From Mesobacillus jeotgali (GTDB taxonomy: Bacteria > Bacillota > Bacilli > Bacillales > Cytobacillaceae), in assembly GCF_900166585.1 (NCBI RefSeq), contig NZ_FVZC01000008.1:1-64000 (forward strand): 64,000 nt of DNA. The letters are read 5' to 3'. Below, piece by piece: positions 31,127 to 39,788 of this stretch. A program made the translations under genes and the position numbers. Each line of letters opens with the position of its first letter. Position 1 is the stretch's first letter. The notes beneath the pieces are model-generated. The model was given only the letters and a program-made list of their open reading frames with translations. It was not told the DNA's origin and did not search any database.

Positions 31127-33100
31127 ATGCCTTCTTATTTAGAGAGGCGGCAAATACGTTATCCATTGTATGGATTGATGGCCGTAACACTGGTGCTAAT
31201 TGGATTTCTGTCTTTCTATAATTGGATTATAGGGGCAGCAGGGTTCATTCTCACTGGCCTGTTGATTTATTTGATTTTTCAGGTGAACCATAAAATAAAA
31301 GAAGAAACCGAAGAATATATCTCTACACTTTCTTACCGGGTGAAAAAAGTCGGCGAAGAAGCATTGATGGAGATGCCGATTGGGATCATGCTAATCAATG
31401 ACGACTATTATATTGAGTGGACGAATCCTTTCATTGCTTCCTGCTTTAATGAAGACTCGCTTGTCGGAAAATCATTATATGACGTAGCTGATGCCGTCAT
31501 TCCACTGATCAAGCAAGAGGTCGAAACCGAAATCATCAGCCTCCACGACCGGAAATTCAGGGTCATCCACAAGTCCGAAGAGCGGCTCCTCTACTTTTTT
31601 GATGTGACCGAACAGGCAGAAATCGAAAAGTTGTATCATGATGAACGTACAGTCATTTCGATCATTTATCTTGATAACTATGAAGAACTGACCCAGGGAA
31701 TGGATGATCAGACAAAAAGCAGCCTGAACAGTCTTGTGACTTCAATTTTGAATAAATGGGCAACCAATAATGGAGTATTCCTTAAGAGGGTTGCTTCTGA
31801 ACGATTCATCGCCGTATTCAATGAGCACATCCTCAAACTGTTGGAAAAAGGAAAATTCACGATTCTTGATGAGGTCAGGGAAACGACATCAAAGCAAAAT
31901 GTCCCTTTAACATTAAGCATTGGTGTCGGTACAGGTTACTCCTCGCTTCCCGAACTTGGTACACAGGCACAGTCAAGCTTGGACCTTGCTTTAGGACGTG
32001 GTGGAGACCAGGTGGCGATTAAACAGCCTAATGGCAAAGTGAAGTTTTATGGAGGCAAGACCAATCCGGTTGAAAAACGCACACGGGTAAGGGCGCGAGT
32101 CATTTCCCATGCACTTAAGGAACTGGTTATTGAAAGTGACAAGGTCTTGATCATGGGCCACAAGAATCCGGATATGGACGCAATCGGTTCTGCTATCGGG
32201 ATCCTTAAAGTGGCACAAATGAACAAGCGTGAAGGCTTTATTGTTTATAATAAAAATGAGATTGATACTGGCGTCCAGCGATTGATGGATGAGATAAAAC
32301 AAAACGAGGATTTATACGATCGTTTCATTTCACCTGAACAGGCGTATGAAATCGCTTCGGATGATACATTACTGGTGGTAGTCGATACACATAAACCATC
32401 GCTTGTGATTGATGAAAGGCTGCTGAACCGGATTGAGAATGTCATTGTTATCGATCACCACCGCAGGGGCGAGGAATTCATCAAAAATCCGCTCCTTGTC
32501 TATATGGAGCCTTATGCGTCATCCACAGCTGAGCTTGTAACAGAATTGCTTGAATACCAGCCGAAAAATGGGAAGATCCAGATGCTTGAAGCGACTGCTT
32601 TATTGGCTGGAATCATTGTCGATACAAAAAGCTTCACTTTAAGGACCGGTGCGCGGACATTTGATGCTGCTTCCTACCTGCGCAGCCATGGTGCTGATAC
32701 CATTCTTGTCCAAAAGTTTTTAAAAGAAGATATCAATACTTATATCAAAAGAGCGAAAATCATTGAAAATGTTTATTTTTACCGTGACGGCATTGTCATT
32801 TCCAAAGGCCTGAATGATATTTACTGTGACCATGTCATGATTGCACAAGCTGCAGATACACTTTTGACAATGGATGGCGTGACAGCATCATTCGTTATAT
32901 CCAGAAGATCTGATGATACAATTGGAATTAGTGCGAGATCACTAGGGGAAGTCAATGTCCAGGTCATCATGGAAAGCCTGGATGGTGGCGGGCATTTAAC
33001 CAATGCAGCGACACAAATGTATGATATCTCGACAGATGAGGCTGAAACACTTTTACAAAATGCGATAGATGATTATTTAGAAGGGGGACAAAAAGAATGA
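31127..33100 (+). CDS. gdpP: Cyclic di-AMP phosphodiesterase GdpP
   Basis: GdpP degrades cyclic di-AMP and so tunes potassium uptake, wall homeostasis and beta-lactam tolerance. The 657-residue protein has two N-terminal transmembrane segments (about 13-55), a PAS-like heme-binding domain (about 85-145), a degenerate GGDEF domain (about 170-300), and DHH ([35 protein letters not shown]) and DHHA1 ([13 protein letters not shown]) domains. The stop overlaps the rplI start by 4 nt. Confidence 0.96.
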   Translation: MPSYLERRQIRYPLYGLMAVTLVLIGFLSFYNWIIGAAGFILTGLLIYLIFQVNHKIKEETEEYISTLSYRVKKVGEEALMEMPIGIMLINDDYYIEWTNPFIASCFNEDSLVGKSLYDVADAVIPLIKQEVETEIISLHDRKFRVIHKSEERLLYFFDVTEQAEIEKLYHDERTVISIIYLDNYEELTQGMDDQTKSSLNSLVTSILNKWATNNGVFLKRVASERFIAVFNEHILKLLEKGKFTILDEVRETTSKQNVPLTLSIGVGTGYSSLPELGTQAQSSLDLALGRGGDQVAIKQPNGKVKFYGGKTNPVEKRTRVRARVISHALKELVIESDKVLIMGHKNPDMDAIGSAIGILKVAQMNKREGFIVYNKNEIDTGVQRLMDEIKQNEDLYDRFISPEQAYEIASDDTLLVVVDTHKPSLVIDERLLNRIENVIVIDHHRRGEEFIKNPLLVYMEPYASSTAELVTELLEYQPKNGKIQMLEATALLAGIIVDTKSFTLRTGARTFDAASYLRSHGADTILVQKFLKEDINTYIKRAKIIENVYFYRDGIVISKGLNDIYCDHVMIAQAADTLLTMDGVTASFVISRRSDDTIGISARSLGEVNVQVIMESLDGGGHLTNAATQMYDISTDEAETLLQNAIDDYLEGGQKE

Positions 33101-33546
33101 AAGTAATCTTTTTGAAGGACGTTAAAGGGAAAGGCAAAAAGGGCGAAATCAAAAATGTGGCAGATGGCTATGCACATAACTTCCTGATCAAGCAGGGACT
33201 TGCTGTAGAAGCCAATCAGTCCTCTATGAGTTCCCTGAGCGCTCAGCAGAAAAAGGAAGAGAAAATGGCGCAGCAGGAGCTTGAGGATGCGAAAGCATTG
33301 AAGGAAAAGCTGGAGAAGGTTACAGTTGAACTTTCGGCAAAGTCAGGAGAAGACGGCCGCCTTTTCGGATCTATCACCAGCAAGCAGATTGCTGATGAGC
33401 TGCAAAAGGCCCACAGCATCAAGCTTGATAAACGCAAAATTGAGATGCAGGATGCAATCCGAACACTTGGTTACACAAAGGTTCCTGTGAAGCTTCACAA
33501 GGAAGTACAGGCAACATTGAATGTCCATGTAAAAGAAGGAAAATAA
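33097..33546 (+). CDS. rplI: 50S ribosomal protein L9
   Basis: The 149-residue protein has the N-terminal L9 domain [20 protein letters not shown] and [16 protein letters not shown], a long connecting helix rich in Lys and Glu, and a C-terminal domain with [20 protein letters not shown]. It matches B. subtilis L9 in length and is coupled to gdpP by an ATGA overlap. Confidence 0.97.
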   Translation: MKVIFLKDVKGKGKKGEIKNVADGYAHNFLIKQGLAVEANQSSMSSLSAQQKKEEKMAQQELEDAKALKEKLEKVTVELSAKSGEDGRLFGSITSKQIADELQKAHSIKLDKRKIEMQDAIRTLGYTKVPVKLHKEVQATLNVHVKEGK

Positions 33547-33600
33547 TTTACAGTTCCATCTAGTCATAAACATGATAAAATAATATAGTTACAGAAATAG

Positions 33601-33628
33601 GTGATCGGTTCTGCTGATCACTTTTTTT
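33601..33628 (+). terminator. Terminator between rplI and dnaC
   Basis: GTGATC (33601-33606) pairs with GATCAC (33616-33621), followed by TTTTTTT. The short stem may be partly read through into dnaC, 32 bp later. Confidence 0.65.
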
Positions 33629-33659
33629 CAATTCGAGTAATTTGTAAGGGGGCTGGCAG

Positions 33660-35024
33660 ATGAGTGAATTATTCGCGGATCGACTTCCGCCGCAAAATAT
33701 GGAAGCGGAACAAGCCGTACTTGGTGCAATATTTTTAGAGCCATCAGCTTTAACTCTTGCTTCAGAAATTCTGTTACCAGAAGATTTTTACCGTGTGGCA
33801 CACCAGAAAATATTCAGCGTCATGCTGGATTTGAACGATAAAGGAAAAGCAATCGACCTAGTAACTGTTACTGAAAATCTGGCATCTTCCAAGCTGATTG
33901 AGGATGTTGGAGGAGTCAGCTATCTTAGTGAATTGGCTGCGTCTGTCCCTACCGCAGCAAACATAGAGTATTATGCTAGAATCGTAGAAGAAAAGTCGTT
34001 GCTGAGAAGGTTAATCCGCACTGCTTCAGGCATTGCTGAAGATGGCTATATGCGTGAGGACGAAGTGGAGGCTTTACTGGCCGAAGCAGAAAAGAACATC
34101 ATGGAGGTTGCCCAGCGCAAGGGCGGCGGAGCCTTTCATAATATAAAAGATGTCCTTGTCAGGACTTACGATAACATTGAGGAAATGCATAACCGCAAAG
34201 GAGACATTACCGGACTGGAAACAGGCTTTGCAGAGCTTGATCGAATGACCGCCGGTTTCCAGCGAAATGACTTGATCATCGTTGGCGCACGTCCTTCAGT
34301 TGGTAAAACAGCGTTCGCACTGAATATCGCCCAGAACGTTGCAAAGAAGACAGGGGAGAACGTCGCGATTTTCAGTTTGGAGATGGGTGCTGAACAGCTT
34401 GTCATGCGTGTACTCTGTGCTGAAGGAAACATCGATGCCCAGAGGCTGCGTACAGGCTCTCTGACAGATGAGGACTGGGGCAAACTGACGATGGCAATGG
34501 GAAGCCTGTCCAATGCAGGTATTTTCATAGATGATACACCAGGTGTCAGGATCACCGATATCCGATCAAAATGCCGGCGTCTTAAGCAAGAGCAGGGCCT
34601 TGGCATGATTATGATCGACTATCTGCAGCTGATCCTTGGAAGCGGCCGTGCCGGTGAAAACCGCCAGCAGGAAGTATCAGAAATTTCCCGTTCCCTCAAA
34701 CAGCTGGCACGTGAGCTTCAGGTTCCGGTCATCGCCTTGTCGCAGCTGTCCCGTGGGGTTGAGCAACGCCAGGACAAGCGCCCGATGATGTCTGATATCC
34801 GTGAATCCGGATCCATCGAGCAGGACGCCGATATCGTTGCGTTCCTGTACCGTGATGATTACTATGACAAGGAATCCGATGATAAAAACATTATTGAAAT
34901 CATCATTGCCAAGCAGCGTAACGGCCCAACAGGAACCGTAAAGCTGGCATTTGTTAAAGAATATAATAAATTCGTTAACATTGAGAACCGTTATGACGAA
35001 TCGTACGCTCCTCCAGGGGCATAA
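33660..35024 (+). CDS. dnaC: Replicative DNA helicase DnaC (DnaB family)
   Basis: The hexameric helicase at the replication fork, called DnaC in B. subtilis and DnaB elsewhere. The 454-residue protein has the DnaB N-terminal domain (PPQNMEAEQAVLGAIFL), Walker A GARPSVGKTAFALN, Walker B LGMIMIDYLQLI, and the arginine-finger region LSQLSRGVEQRQDKRPMMSD. No intein is present. GGGGGCTGG precedes ATG 33660. Confidence 0.97.
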   Translation: MSELFADRLPPQNMEAEQAVLGAIFLEPSALTLASEILLPEDFYRVAHQKIFSVMLDLNDKGKAIDLVTVTENLASSKLIEDVGGVSYLSELAASVPTAANIEYYARIVEEKSLLRRLIRTASGIAEDGYMREDEVEALLAEAEKNIMEVAQRKGGGAFHNIKDVLVRTYDNIEEMHNRKGDITGLETGFAELDRMTAGFQRNDLIIVGARPSVGKTAFALNIAQNVAKKTGENVAIFSLEMGAEQLVMRVLCAEGNIDAQRLRTGSLTDEDWGKLTMAMGSLSNAGIFIDDTPGVRITDIRSKCRRLKQEQGLGMIMIDYLQLILGSGRAGENRQQEVSEISRSLKQLARELQVPVIALSQLSRGVEQRQDKRPMMSDIRESGSIEQDADIVAFLYRDDYYDKESDDKNIIEIIIAKQRNGPTGTVKLAFVKEYNKFVNIENRYDESYAPPGA

Positions 35025-35025
35025 T

Positions 35026-35060
35026 GAGAATTGACCAATATGGTTGATTCTCTTTTTTTT
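35026..35060 (+). terminator. Terminator after dnaC
   Basis: GAGAATTGACCA (35026-35037) pairs with TGGTTGATTCTC (35041-35052) with two wobble pairs and a 3-nt loop, followed by TTTTTTTT. Confidence 0.9.
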
Positions 35061-35077
35061 GGGTTTGATACAATTAT

Positions 35078-35153
35078 TTTTACGAACGAATAAATGTAAT
35101 TTAAATTTAATGTTCGTGTTTTATTGACTTACGGGTCTTATTATTGGTAAACT
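35078..35153 (+). promoter_or_regulatory. purA promoter with paired PurR boxes
   Basis: TACGAACGAATAAA (CGAAC at 35083-35087) and the inverted TTTAATGTTCGTG (GTTCG at 35112-35116) form two oppositely oriented PurBox-like sites, as required for Bacillus PurR. A sigma-A promoter overlaps just downstream: -35 TTGACT (35124-35129), -10 TAAACT (35148-35153), 18-bp spacer. B. subtilis purA is repressed by PurR, with PRPP relieving repression. Confidence 0.7.
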
Positions 35154-35205
35154 TTATATGTTTCAAACGGAAAAATAACCGTATACCTTTGGAGGTGCTT
35201 TTTAT

Positions 35206-36495
35206 ATGTCATCCGTAGTAGTAGTGGGAACACAATGGGGAGACGAAGGAAAAGGGAAGATTACAGACTTCCTATCAGAAAATGCCGAAGTGATTGCCCG
35301 TTATCAGGGGGGGAACAACGCTGGCCATACAATAAAATTCAATGGTGAAACATATAAACTGCATTTAATTCCATCCGGAATTTTTTATAAAGAAAAAATC
35401 AGCGTTATCGGCAACGGAATGGTTGTCGATCCCAAAGCACTTGTGAAGGAACTTGCCTATCTGCATGATAAAGATGTTTCCACAGACAATCTTCGTATCA
35501 GTAACCGTGCGCACGTAATCCTTCCGTATCATCTGAAACTGGATGAAGTTGAAGAAGCTAGCAAGGGTGCCAATAAGATTGGCACGACGAAAAAAGGAAT
35601 CGGTCCAGCTTATATGGATAAGGCTGCTCGTATAGGGATCAGGATTGCTGACTTGCTGGACCGTGAAGTATTCGAAGAAAAGCTTACCCGCAACCTTGAA
35701 GAAAAAAATCGCCTGTTTGAACGCATCTATGAGACTGAAGGCTTCAAGCTTGAAGATATACTCGATGAGTATTTTGATTATGGGCAGCAAATCAAGGATT
35801 ATGTGGTCGATACTTCGGTGGTGTTAAACGACGCTCTCGATGAAGGCCGCCGCGTCTTGTTTGAAGGTGCCCAGGGAGTTATGCTCGATATCGACCAGGG
35901 TACATATCCCTTTGTTACTTCATCTAATCCTGTAGCTGGCGGGGTGACAATTGGTTCAGGAGTAGGGCCTACGAAAATCACTCATATTGTCGGTGTTTCA
36001 AAAGCTTATACGACCCGCGTAGGTGATGGTCCGTTCCCAACCGAACTGGACAATGAAATCGGCAACCAGATTCGAGAAGTTGGCCGTGAATACGGGACAA
36101 CAACTGGCCGTCCGCGCCGCGTTGGCTGGTTCGACAGCGTCGTCGTCCGCCATGCCCGCAGAGTCAGCGGAATCACGGATTTATCTTTGAACTCCATCGA
36201 TGTTCTGACTGGCATAGAGACACTTAAAATTTGTGTAGCTTACCGCTATAAAGGCGAGCTGGTCGAAGAATTCCCGGCAAGCCTGAAAACACTGGCTGAG
36301 TGCGAACCAGTCTATGAAGAACTGCCAGGCTGGACAGAAGACATCACAGGCGTAAAATCACTTGATGAGCTGCCAGAAAATGCAAGACACTATCTGGAGC
36401 GCATCTCACAGCTGACAGGTATTCCATTATCCATCTTCTCCGTCGGTCCAGACCGCACACAAACAAATGTTGTGAGAAGTCCTTGGAGATCATAA
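35206..36495 (+). CDS. purA: Adenylosuccinate synthetase
   Basis: PurA joins IMP and aspartate with GTP hydrolysis, the first committed step to AMP. The 429-residue protein has the N-terminal P loop [22 protein letters not shown], the IMP-binding [17 protein letters not shown] and the C-terminal NVVRSPW region. GGAGGTGC precedes ATG 35206. In B. subtilis it likewise precedes the trnY cluster and the wal operon. Confidence 0.98.
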   Translation: MSSVVVVGTQWGDEGKGKITDFLSENAEVIARYQGGNNAGHTIKFNGETYKLHLIPSGIFYKEKISVIGNGMVVDPKALVKELAYLHDKDVSTDNLRISNRAHVILPYHLKLDEVEEASKGANKIGTTKKGIGPAYMDKAARIGIRIADLLDREVFEEKLTRNLEEKNRLFERIYETEGFKLEDILDEYFDYGQQIKDYVVDTSVVLNDALDEGRRVLFEGAQGVMLDIDQGTYPFVTSSNPVAGGVTIGSGVGPTKITHIVGVSKAYTTRVGDGPFPTELDNEIGNQIREVGREYGTTTGRPRRVGWFDSVVVRHARRVSGITDLSLNSIDVLTGIETLKICVAYRYKGELVEEFPASLKTLAECEPVYEELPGWTEDITGVKSLDELPENARHYLERISQLTGIPLSIFSVGPDRTQTNVVRSPWRS

Positions 36496-36505
36496 TTTAA
36501 ATTAT

Positions 36506-36544
36506 AAACAAGCCCCCGCTCTTGTTGGAGTGGGGGCTTGTTTA
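36506..36544 (+). terminator. Terminator after purA
   Basis: CAAGCCCCCGCTC pairs with GAGTGGGGGCTTG (one wobble) with a TTGTTG loop, followed by TTTATG. It starts about 14 bp after the purA stop. Confidence 0.9.
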
Positions 36545-36576
36545 TGCTTTCGGGTGTGGGATCCAGCAGTTTCCAG

Positions 36577-36681
36577 TTCGCGGAATTATGGTGAGAATTC
36601 GCGGAAATGGAGTGGATCATCGCGGAATTGGCAGCCCATTTCGCGGAAAAAGTCCCTAGCATCGCGGAATTAACATGCTTT
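36577..36681. repeat. Five-copy array with exact 21-bp period, core (T/A)TCGCGGAA
   Basis: The 9-mer occurs at 36577, 36598, 36619, 36640 and 36661, each start exactly 21 bp after the last. Copies 1, 2 and 4 read TTCGCGGAA, copies 3 and 5 ATCGCGGAA. The 12-bp spacers differ from each other. 21 bp is two helical turns, so the cores face one side of the DNA. It lies between the purA terminator and the tRNA promoter. Similar TCGCGGAA repeats are familiar to me from intergenic regions of Bacillus relatives; no function is established to my knowledge. Confidence 0.9.
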
Positions 36682-36827
36682 TATTGAAAAAGGGATTAAA
36701 ATGCATATGAAATTTTACGGTTGGACAATCGTTTCGGAAGAAAAAAGACAGTTTAAGAGAAAAAAAGTAAAAAAAATTTAAAAAAAACATATACAAACCG
36801 CAAAATGCTATGGTAATATAAACAACG

Positions 36828-36856
36828 TTGTCACTAATTCGACAAAAAATGATAAA
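36828..36856 (+). promoter_or_regulatory. Likely promoter of the tRNA cluster
   Basis: TTGTCA (36828-36833) and GATAAA (36851-36856) with a 17-bp spacer end 8 bp before the first tRNA-like sequence at 36865. Start of transcription would fall at or just before that sequence. Confidence 0.5.
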
Positions 36857-36864
36857 ACTATAGC

Positions 36865-36998
36865 GAGCCATTAGCTCAGTCGGTAGAGGGTTGCTAGCTT
36901 CATTGATTAAGCTTCTGGGGCAACCTGCGAGAAATACCGAAGGTCTTTTGAGCACAGGTTCCAAACAGACACCTAGTTTAGGGTGTAGATTATATAGA
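36865..36998 (+). repeat. tRNA-Lys 5' half fused to structured insert, copy 1
   Basis: Positions 36865-36888 are identical to the first 24 nt of the intact tRNA-Lys at 36999. The sequence then switches to an insert (36889-36949) with hairpin A GGTTGC (36889-36894)/GCAACC (36920-36925), then TGCGAGAAA, hairpin B ACC-GAA-GGT (36936-36944), then GAGCA (36950-36954), which is the sequence that should have followed the D-loop. An A-rich tail of about 44 nt leads to the real tRNA-Lys. No anticodon arm or T arm of tRNA-Lys is present, so this is not a functional tRNA gene. Confidence 0.8.
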
Positions 36999-37074
36999 GA
37001 GCCATTAGCTCAGTCGGTAGAGCATCTGACTTTTAATCAGAGGGTCGAAGGTTCGAGTCCTTCATGGCTCACCA
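36999..37074 (+). tRNA. tRNA-Lys (anticodon TTT)
   Basis: A complete cloverleaf: acceptor GAGCCAT/ATGGCTC, D arm GCTCAGTCGGTAGAGC, anticodon stem CTGAC TTTTAAT... with TTT in the loop, T arm with GGTTCGAGTCC, and an encoded CCA at 37072-37074. B. subtilis has trnY-Lys at the same place after purA. Confidence 0.96.
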
Positions 37075-37144
37075 AGATTTTTCGCGGTAGCGATAACAAT
37101 ATTCCATAAACTCACGATAGTGAAAATGGATAAGCTTAATATAT

Positions 37145-37216
37145 GGCCCCTTGGTCAAGCGGTTAAGACACCGCCCTTTCACGGCGGTAACACGGGTTCG
37201 AATCCCGTAGGGGTCA
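37145..37216 (+). tRNA. tRNA-Glu (anticodon TTC)
   Basis: Acceptor GGCCCCT/AGGGGTC, anticodon loop CTTTCAC within the CCGCC/GGCGG stem, T loop GGTTCGAATCC. CCA is not encoded; the sequence after the discriminator A is CTTT. It is the second member of the cluster, as in B. subtilis trnY. Confidence 0.96.
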
Positions 37217-37237
37217 CTTTATACATAATTTTTTCTT

Positions 37238-37360
37238 GGCTCAGTAGCTCAGTCAGTTGCTTGCTTCACTGAATGAGCATCTCTGGCAACTTGCGAGAAA
37301 AACCGAAAGGTTTTTTGAGCAGGTGGAAACAAAACAAAGTTTAGGAAACAATTTTATCGT
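37238..37360 (+). repeat. tRNA-Phe 5' half fused to structured insert, copy 2
   Basis: 37238-37254 match the first 17 nt of tRNA-Phe, up to the middle of the D loop. Hairpin A is AGTTGC (37255-37260)/GCAACT (37286-37291), so the outer G-C pair of copies 1 and 3 is replaced by A-T. Then come TGCGAGAAA, hairpin B AACC-GAAA-GGTT (37301-37312) with a GNRA tetraloop, and GAGCA. The tail contains AAGTTTAGGAAACAATT, shared with copy 3. Confidence 0.8.
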
Positions 37361-37496
37361 GGCTCAGTAGCTCAGTCGGTAGAGCAGGTTGCTCACATCC
37401 TCGACTTTGCTTCAGCGGCAACCTGTGAGAAAGACCGAAAGGTCATTCGAGCAAAGGACTTAAACAGAATAAAGTTTAGGAAACAATTCTTATCTT
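37361..37496 (+). repeat. tRNA-Phe 5' half fused to structured insert, copy 3
   Basis: 37361-37386 match the first 26 nt of tRNA-Phe through GAGCA. Hairpin A is GGTTGC (37387-37392)/GCAACC (37418-37423), followed by TGTGAGAAA, hairpin B GACC-GAAA-GGTC (37433-37444), then a second GAGCA (37449-37453) and AAGGACT, which again matches tRNA-Phe before the sequence diverges. The insert is therefore flanked by a 5-bp GAGCA duplication. The tail AAAGTTTAGGAAACAATTCT leads to the intact tRNA-Phe. Confidence 0.8.
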
Positions 37497-37569
37497 GGCT
37501 CAGTAGCTCAGTCGGTAGAGCAAAGGACTGAAAATCCTTGTGTCGGCGGTTCGATTCCGTCCTGAGCCA
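37497..37569 (+). tRNA. tRNA-Phe (anticodon GAA)
   Basis: Acceptor GGCTCAG/CTGAGCC, D arm GCTCAGTCGGTAGAGC, anticodon stem-loop GGACTGAAAATCC with GAA, T arm CGGTTCGATTCCG. CCA is not encoded. It is the last tRNA of the cluster and is followed by a terminator. B. subtilis trnY also carries tRNA-Asp before Phe; no Asp gene is seen here. Confidence 0.96.
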
Positions 37570-37578
37570 TTAAAAAAG

Positions 37579-37610
37579 GGAGCGTGTCATATGACATGCT
37601 CCTTTTTTTT
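37579..37610 (+). terminator. Terminator of the tRNA cluster
   Basis: GGAGCGTGTCAT (37579-37590) pairs with ATGACATGCTCC (37591-37602) with one wobble, then eight T residues. Confidence 0.93.
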
Positions 37611-37626
37611 GTAATATTCCTGTAAT
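37610..37626 (+). promoter_or_regulatory. WalR-box-like direct repeat upstream of the M23 gene
   Basis: TGTAAT-ATTCC-TGTAAT matches the WalR (YycF) consensus TGTWAH-N5-TGTWAH exactly on the plus strand. It starts in the T run of the tRNA terminator, about 330 bp before the endopeptidase start. 37627-37952 is otherwise an AT-rich gene-free stretch with no clear promoter that I can defend. Confidence 0.4.
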
Positions 37627-37952
37627 AAAATCGGTAATCTTCCTATTTTTAACATGTCTGTGTTGGATTTAACAGGAATATTCATAAACTCTCATTCAAA
37701 AGTAGGAGAATATCCTGTTATTACTAGGTTTTTGACTTATTTTATGACTGGAAGATAGGAAAATCTTACGATATAAAATACCATTTAGCTGACAAAAAAC
37801 GTAATAAAATGTCAGGTATTATACATTTTTGTTACATAATGAAGACTATTCTCCCGATCGATACATTATATGGTAAAGTAGAAAGGTAAATTATCAGATA
37901 ATAGTGATATAGACCTAGACTAATAGTGTTTGACCGTTGTAGGAGGATCAGG

Positions 37953-39431
37953 ATGAATAATTTAAAACATAGGCTGTCCAATCTTGCCGGCAAAACATCT
38001 AGAGAGATGAAGCCAGCAATAAAAAAGTCAATCATGGCGGCGGTTACTGTAGCTGCGTTGTCTTTTAGTGCAGGAAGTGCTGCACTTGCGGCGGAGTCTG
38101 ACTTAACGACTGTTTATTACGTGTATGTAAATGATAAATTTATCGGGACTGTAGCCGATAAAACGCAAGTAGAAAAGCTTGTAGAATCTGAGTTGGCAAC
38201 CGCTAAAACAGCCTTTGCTGACCTGAATGTCGACTTAGGGCTGGATATATCTTTTGTTCCTGAACAAGTGTTCAGCTCTGCGGCTGAATCGAATACAAGC
38301 GAAGTTTTGAATGTGCTTAAAGATGAAATTAATGTTCAGGCAGAAGCTTCTGCTCTTGTTATTGGTGATAAGCCTGTGGCATATGTGAAAGATCAAGAAG
38401 CAGCTGATCAAGTACTTAAGACATTAAAGCTGGAACACGTTACCGAAGAAGAATTGGCTGCTGTTGAGAACAGAAAGAAATCTCCTAATCTAGCATTACC
38501 CGTTGCTAAAGAAAATGAAACTCGTTTATTAGACGTCCGTTTCACCCAGGAAGTTTCAAAATCAAATGAAAAAGTAGATCCTGAGAAGGTCCTTTCTGTT
38601 GAGGAAGCTGTCCAGCTCCTTAAAAAGGGGACATTAGAGGAAAAGAAATATCAGGTTAAAGAAGGAGATGTACTGGGGAGCATTGCAAGTGCCCACAAAC
38701 TTGAGCTTGCCCAGATGCTTTCTCTAAATAAAGGATTGGATGAGAACTCAGTCTTGAAGCCTGGCCAAGAGTTGAATGTAACGGTATTAAAGCCCTTCGT
38801 AGAAGTTGTTGTCGATCGCCAGGTATATGCTAAGGAAGAAGTGGCCTTCGAAAAAGAAGTGGTAGAAGATTCTTCAATGTTCAAAGGTGACACGAAGAAG
38901 AAGCAGGAAGGCAAGGCCGGCATGAAAGGCATTACTTACGCATTGACTGAACAAAATGGCAGGGTAATCAAGAAGGATGTCATTAAAGAGGTAGTACTTG
39001 AGGAGCCTGTGAAGGAAATTGTTATCAAAGGAACGAAGGTTGTTCCTTCCCGTGGAGATGGAACATTCGTATGGCCTACAAATGGCGGGTATGTATCCAG
39101 CCGCCAGGGTTATCGCTGGAGCAGAATGCATAAAGGAATTGATATCGCAAGGCCTAGCAATTATACAATCAAGGCTGCGGATAATGGAAAAGTCACATAC
39201 GCTGGCAACAAAGGTGATGGTTATGGAAACAAAATCATTATTGATCATCAAAACGGCTACCAGACAATGTATGCACATCTTGCTTCCATTTCTGTAAGTC
39301 CGGGGCAGACTGTTTCCCGAGGATCTCAAATCGGTATCATGGGAAGAACAGGTAATTCAACGGGCATTCACCTTCATTTTGAAGTTTATCAAAACGGCAG
39401 GATTATTGACCCTATGTCTAAGTTACAATAA
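37953..39431 (+). CDS. M23 family peptidoglycan endopeptidase with LysM and G5 domains
   Basis: A secreted cell-wall hydrolase of about 492 residues. After a basic N terminus a signal-peptide-like segment (MAAVTVAALSFSAGSAALAA) ends near residue 47. A helical region follows, then LysM (about 230-280, YQVKEGDVLGSIASAHKL), G5 (about 280-360) and the M23 catalytic domain (about 385-492) with HKGIDIA and HLHFEVYQNG providing the zinc ligands. ATG 37953 follows AGGAGG. Its position directly before walR and a possible WalR box fit a member of the WalR-controlled hydrolase set, but that is inference. Confidence 0.9.
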   Translation: MNNLKHRLSNLAGKTSREMKPAIKKSIMAAVTVAALSFSAGSAALAAESDLTTVYYVYVNDKFIGTVADKTQVEKLVESELATAKTAFADLNVDLGLDISFVPEQVFSSAAESNTSEVLNVLKDEINVQAEASALVIGDKPVAYVKDQEAADQVLKTLKLEHVTEEELAAVENRKKSPNLALPVAKENETRLLDVRFTQEVSKSNEKVDPEKVLSVEEAVQLLKKGTLEEKKYQVKEGDVLGSIASAHKLELAQMLSLNKGLDENSVLKPGQELNVTVLKPFVEVVVDRQVYAKEEVAFEKEVVEDSSMFKGDTKKKQEGKAGMKGITYALTEQNGRVIKKDVIKEVVLEEPVKEIVIKGTKVVPSRGDGTFVWPTNGGYVSSRQGYRWSRMHKGIDIARPSNYTIKAADNGKVTYAGNKGDGYGNKIIIDHQNGYQTMYAHLASISVSPGQTVSRGSQIGIMGRTGNSTGIHLHFEVYQNGRIIDPMSKLQ

Positions 39432-39442
39432 AACCAATAACG

Positions 39443-39474
39443 AAAGTCTCTAGCCAAACTAGAGACTTTTTTTA
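39443..39474 (+). terminator. Terminator after the M23 gene
   Basis: AAAGTCTCTAG (39443-39453) and CTAGAGACTTT (39459-39469) form a perfect 11-bp stem with a 5-nt loop, followed by TTTTATT. Confidence 0.93.
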
Positions 39475-39477
39475 TTA

Positions 39478-39660
39478 AGGTTCTTTTCTCATACTTTGTT
39501 GCTATGACAAAGAAATATGATTGAATGACCTATGTTTATACTCAAAAAATTAAAGCTTATTATGAGAAAAGAGCATGTACCGACCAACTTAATGGCATTT
39601 TATTACGTTAAAATCGGCTTTAGGATTTTAACAACCATCTTTACGAAAACAGCCTTTATT
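39478..39660. repeat. Dispersed intergenic repeat, copy 2
   Basis: Second copy of the element at 28345-28490. It shares the ACTTTGTTGCTAT block and the ACGTTAAAATCGGCTTTAGG block with its hairpin (GTTAAAATC 39607-39615 / GATTTTAAC 39624-39632) and AACAGCCTTTA. This copy additionally has a perfect 12-bp inverted repeat TCTTTTCTCATA (39482-39493) / TATGAGAAAAGA (39561-39572). No ORF is present. Confidence 0.7.
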
Positions 39661-39788
39661 AAACCTAATCCTTATCGTTAGGTTCAAGGGCCATAAAATC
39701 GTGTCATTTTATTGTTTTGGGCAGGATTGGTACAATTGGGAAGAGAAGAATAGAAGTTATATAACAGAAAAATTCAGTTTTTCTCTGA

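Noticed and set aside
36390-36662. Minus-strand ORF over the purA end and the 21-bp array
   Set aside because: Its heptad-like pattern is produced by the 21-bp repeat (seven codons), and part of it is antisense to purA.
36577-36681. CRISPR array
   Set aside because: The repeat is only 9 bp with 12-bp spacers, and no cas genes are present.
36891-37109. Plus-strand ORF of about 72 codons across the first chimeric element and tRNA-Lys
   Set aside because: It runs through an intact tRNA gene and has no ribosome binding site; the DNA is explained by RNA elements.
36865-37496. T-box leader or group I intron in the tRNA cluster
   Set aside because: No T-box sequence (AGGGTGGNACCGCG) and no group I core; the inserts are too short for an intron and intact tRNA copies follow.
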